64,000 nucleotides of DNA, from positions 62,001-126,000 of the forward strand of contig JAGXQZ010000060.1 of NCBI GenBank assembly GCA_018336015.1. The letters run 5' to 3'. The translations under genes were made by a program, and so were the position numbers. Each line of letters starts with the position of its first letter. Positions within the stretch are counted from its first letter, which is position 1. The DNA comes from Algoriphagus sp. (GTDB lineage: Bacteria > Bacteroidota > Bacteroidia > Cytophagales > Cyclobacteriaceae). Shown piece by piece: positions 63,530-64,000 of the stretch. The notes under the pieces are model-generated. The model was not told the DNA's origin and did not search any database. It was given only the letters and a program-made list of their open reading frames with translations.

Positions 63530-64000
63530 TTAGACAGTAGACTCGGTTAGTGGAGATTTAGTTAGGATCGGGCGCTTGGAGACATAGTCTTTCGGCAAGT
63601 GGCTTTTCAAGCTCTTCACAAATAAGTGGAAATCCACCGTGATCGTGTGCCTTGGGGTATTGACCTGCTTGTAGTGTGGGTCGGTGACTTCCCGTTCGCA
63701 AAGTGCCTCCATGTTTTTGGGCCTTTTCCACTTTCCAATCAGTTCCTGCGCCATGAGTTTGCTTTGGAGTTCGGCCCCAGGCCAGATGCAACCCAAGGGC
63801 TGAAACATTCCGATAAAGTACAGATTGGTGATTTTAGGATGAAACATTTTGAGGTACAAAGGCACCGGTCCGGAAGAGTAGTCGATGAAGTTTTTGTCAA
63901 AAAACGGATGGCTCAGCCAATAGCCTGTGCAAGCGATGATGGAATCGTATTCTTCGCTTTTTCCGTCTTCGAAAATGACCTTTTTGCCCTCAAATCGGGT
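63530..64000 (-). CDS. Flavin-containing monooxygenase-like NAD(P)-binding protein (truncated by window edge)
   Basis: The reading frame is open from the right edge of the window to a stop at 63530, so only the C-terminal 156 residues are seen. The visible part contains FEDGKSEEYDSIIACTGYWLSHPFF, matching the 'D-II-ATGY---PF' motif of flavin-containing monooxygenases, followed by the NLYFIGMFQPLGCIWPGAELQSKLMAQ segment typical of the family end. The FAD and NADPH sites lie outside the window. The enzyme probably oxidises a small organic compound; the substrate is unknown. It is six bases upstream of the serine hydrolase gene. Confidence 0.85.
   Translation of the reverse strand, partial: TRFEGKKVIFEDGKSEEYDSIIACTGYWLSHPFFDKNFIDYSSGPVPLYLKMFHPKITNLYFIGMFQPLGCIWPGAELQSKLMAQELIGKWKRPKNMEALCEREVTDPHYKQVNTPRHTITVDFHLFVKSLKSHLPKDYVSKRPILTKSPLTESTV

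Overview
The window is a chromosomal segment of a Bacteroidota bacterium, most probably a cytophagale of the Cyclobacteriaceae (Algoriphagus-like). This rests on the acpP-fabF-rnc block divergent from an IPExxxVDY-protein/pyruvate kinase pair, a DUF5117/DUF4953-type secreted metalloprotease, a four-repeat fasciclin lipoprotein, NFACT and YwqK/MORN proteins, scarce Shine-Dalgarno sequences, a TAnnTTTG-type -7 promoter box, and repeats rich in accacatag, cttcgacaagctcaggg and gggtgtaatttgcaattacaccc motifs. The genus is an inference. No rRNA, tRNA, CRISPR array or intact insertion sequence was seen.

Layout. 0-8.4 kb: end of a short-chain fatty acid transporter, aconitase, a phosphate-selective-type porin, a large hybrid sensor kinase and a TPR lipoprotein. 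8.5-19 kb (mostly minus strand): AI-2E-family permease, Dcp-like M3 peptidase, secreted zinc metalloprotease, an HhH/beta-barrel protein with a PorV-like partner, a short BamA-like protein, YidD. 19-26.3 kb: a housekeeping core for lipoprotein maturation (Lgt), NAD synthesis, RNase III, fatty-acid synthesis (FabF, AcpP) and pyruvate kinase. 26.4-30.5 kb: fasciclin lipoprotein and a LytS/LytTR two-component pair. 30.5-37.6 kb: NFACT protein, PhnP-like MBL hydrolase, two free-standing phosphorelay receivers, MiaA, PfkA and an aldo/keto reductase. 37.8-41.7 kb: a penicillin-acylase-type lipoprotein and an ammonium transporter.

41.7-50.1 kb is accessory. Blocks of dispersed and palindromic repeats surround a short SSB and an alpha/beta hydrolase, followed by an AT-rich island: an outer-membrane-type protein, then a DUF262 (ParB-like) protein overlapping an HEPN-like protein, then a four-helix membrane protein followed three bases later by a DUF4868-like protein. 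The last pair matches the layout of the Kiwa anti-phage system (KwaA-KwaB), and the DUF262-HEPN pair looks like a second, less characterised defence module. This island is the most interesting part of the window.

50.1-55.7 kb changes sharply to GC-rich DNA and carries exported sugar-modifying enzymes (Tat-exported TIM-barrel isomerase, Tat-exported Gfo/Idh/MocA oxidoreductase, DUF6807 lipoprotein, secreted FAD oxidoreductase), interrupted by an unusual tandem-repeat spacer. 55.9-64 kb holds a YwqK-repeat protein, a HAD phosphatase, an MFS transporter, an MgrA-type aldo/keto reductase, a YfcC-family permease, a class C beta-lactamase-like serine hydrolase and the end of a flavin monooxygenase-like gene cut by the right edge.
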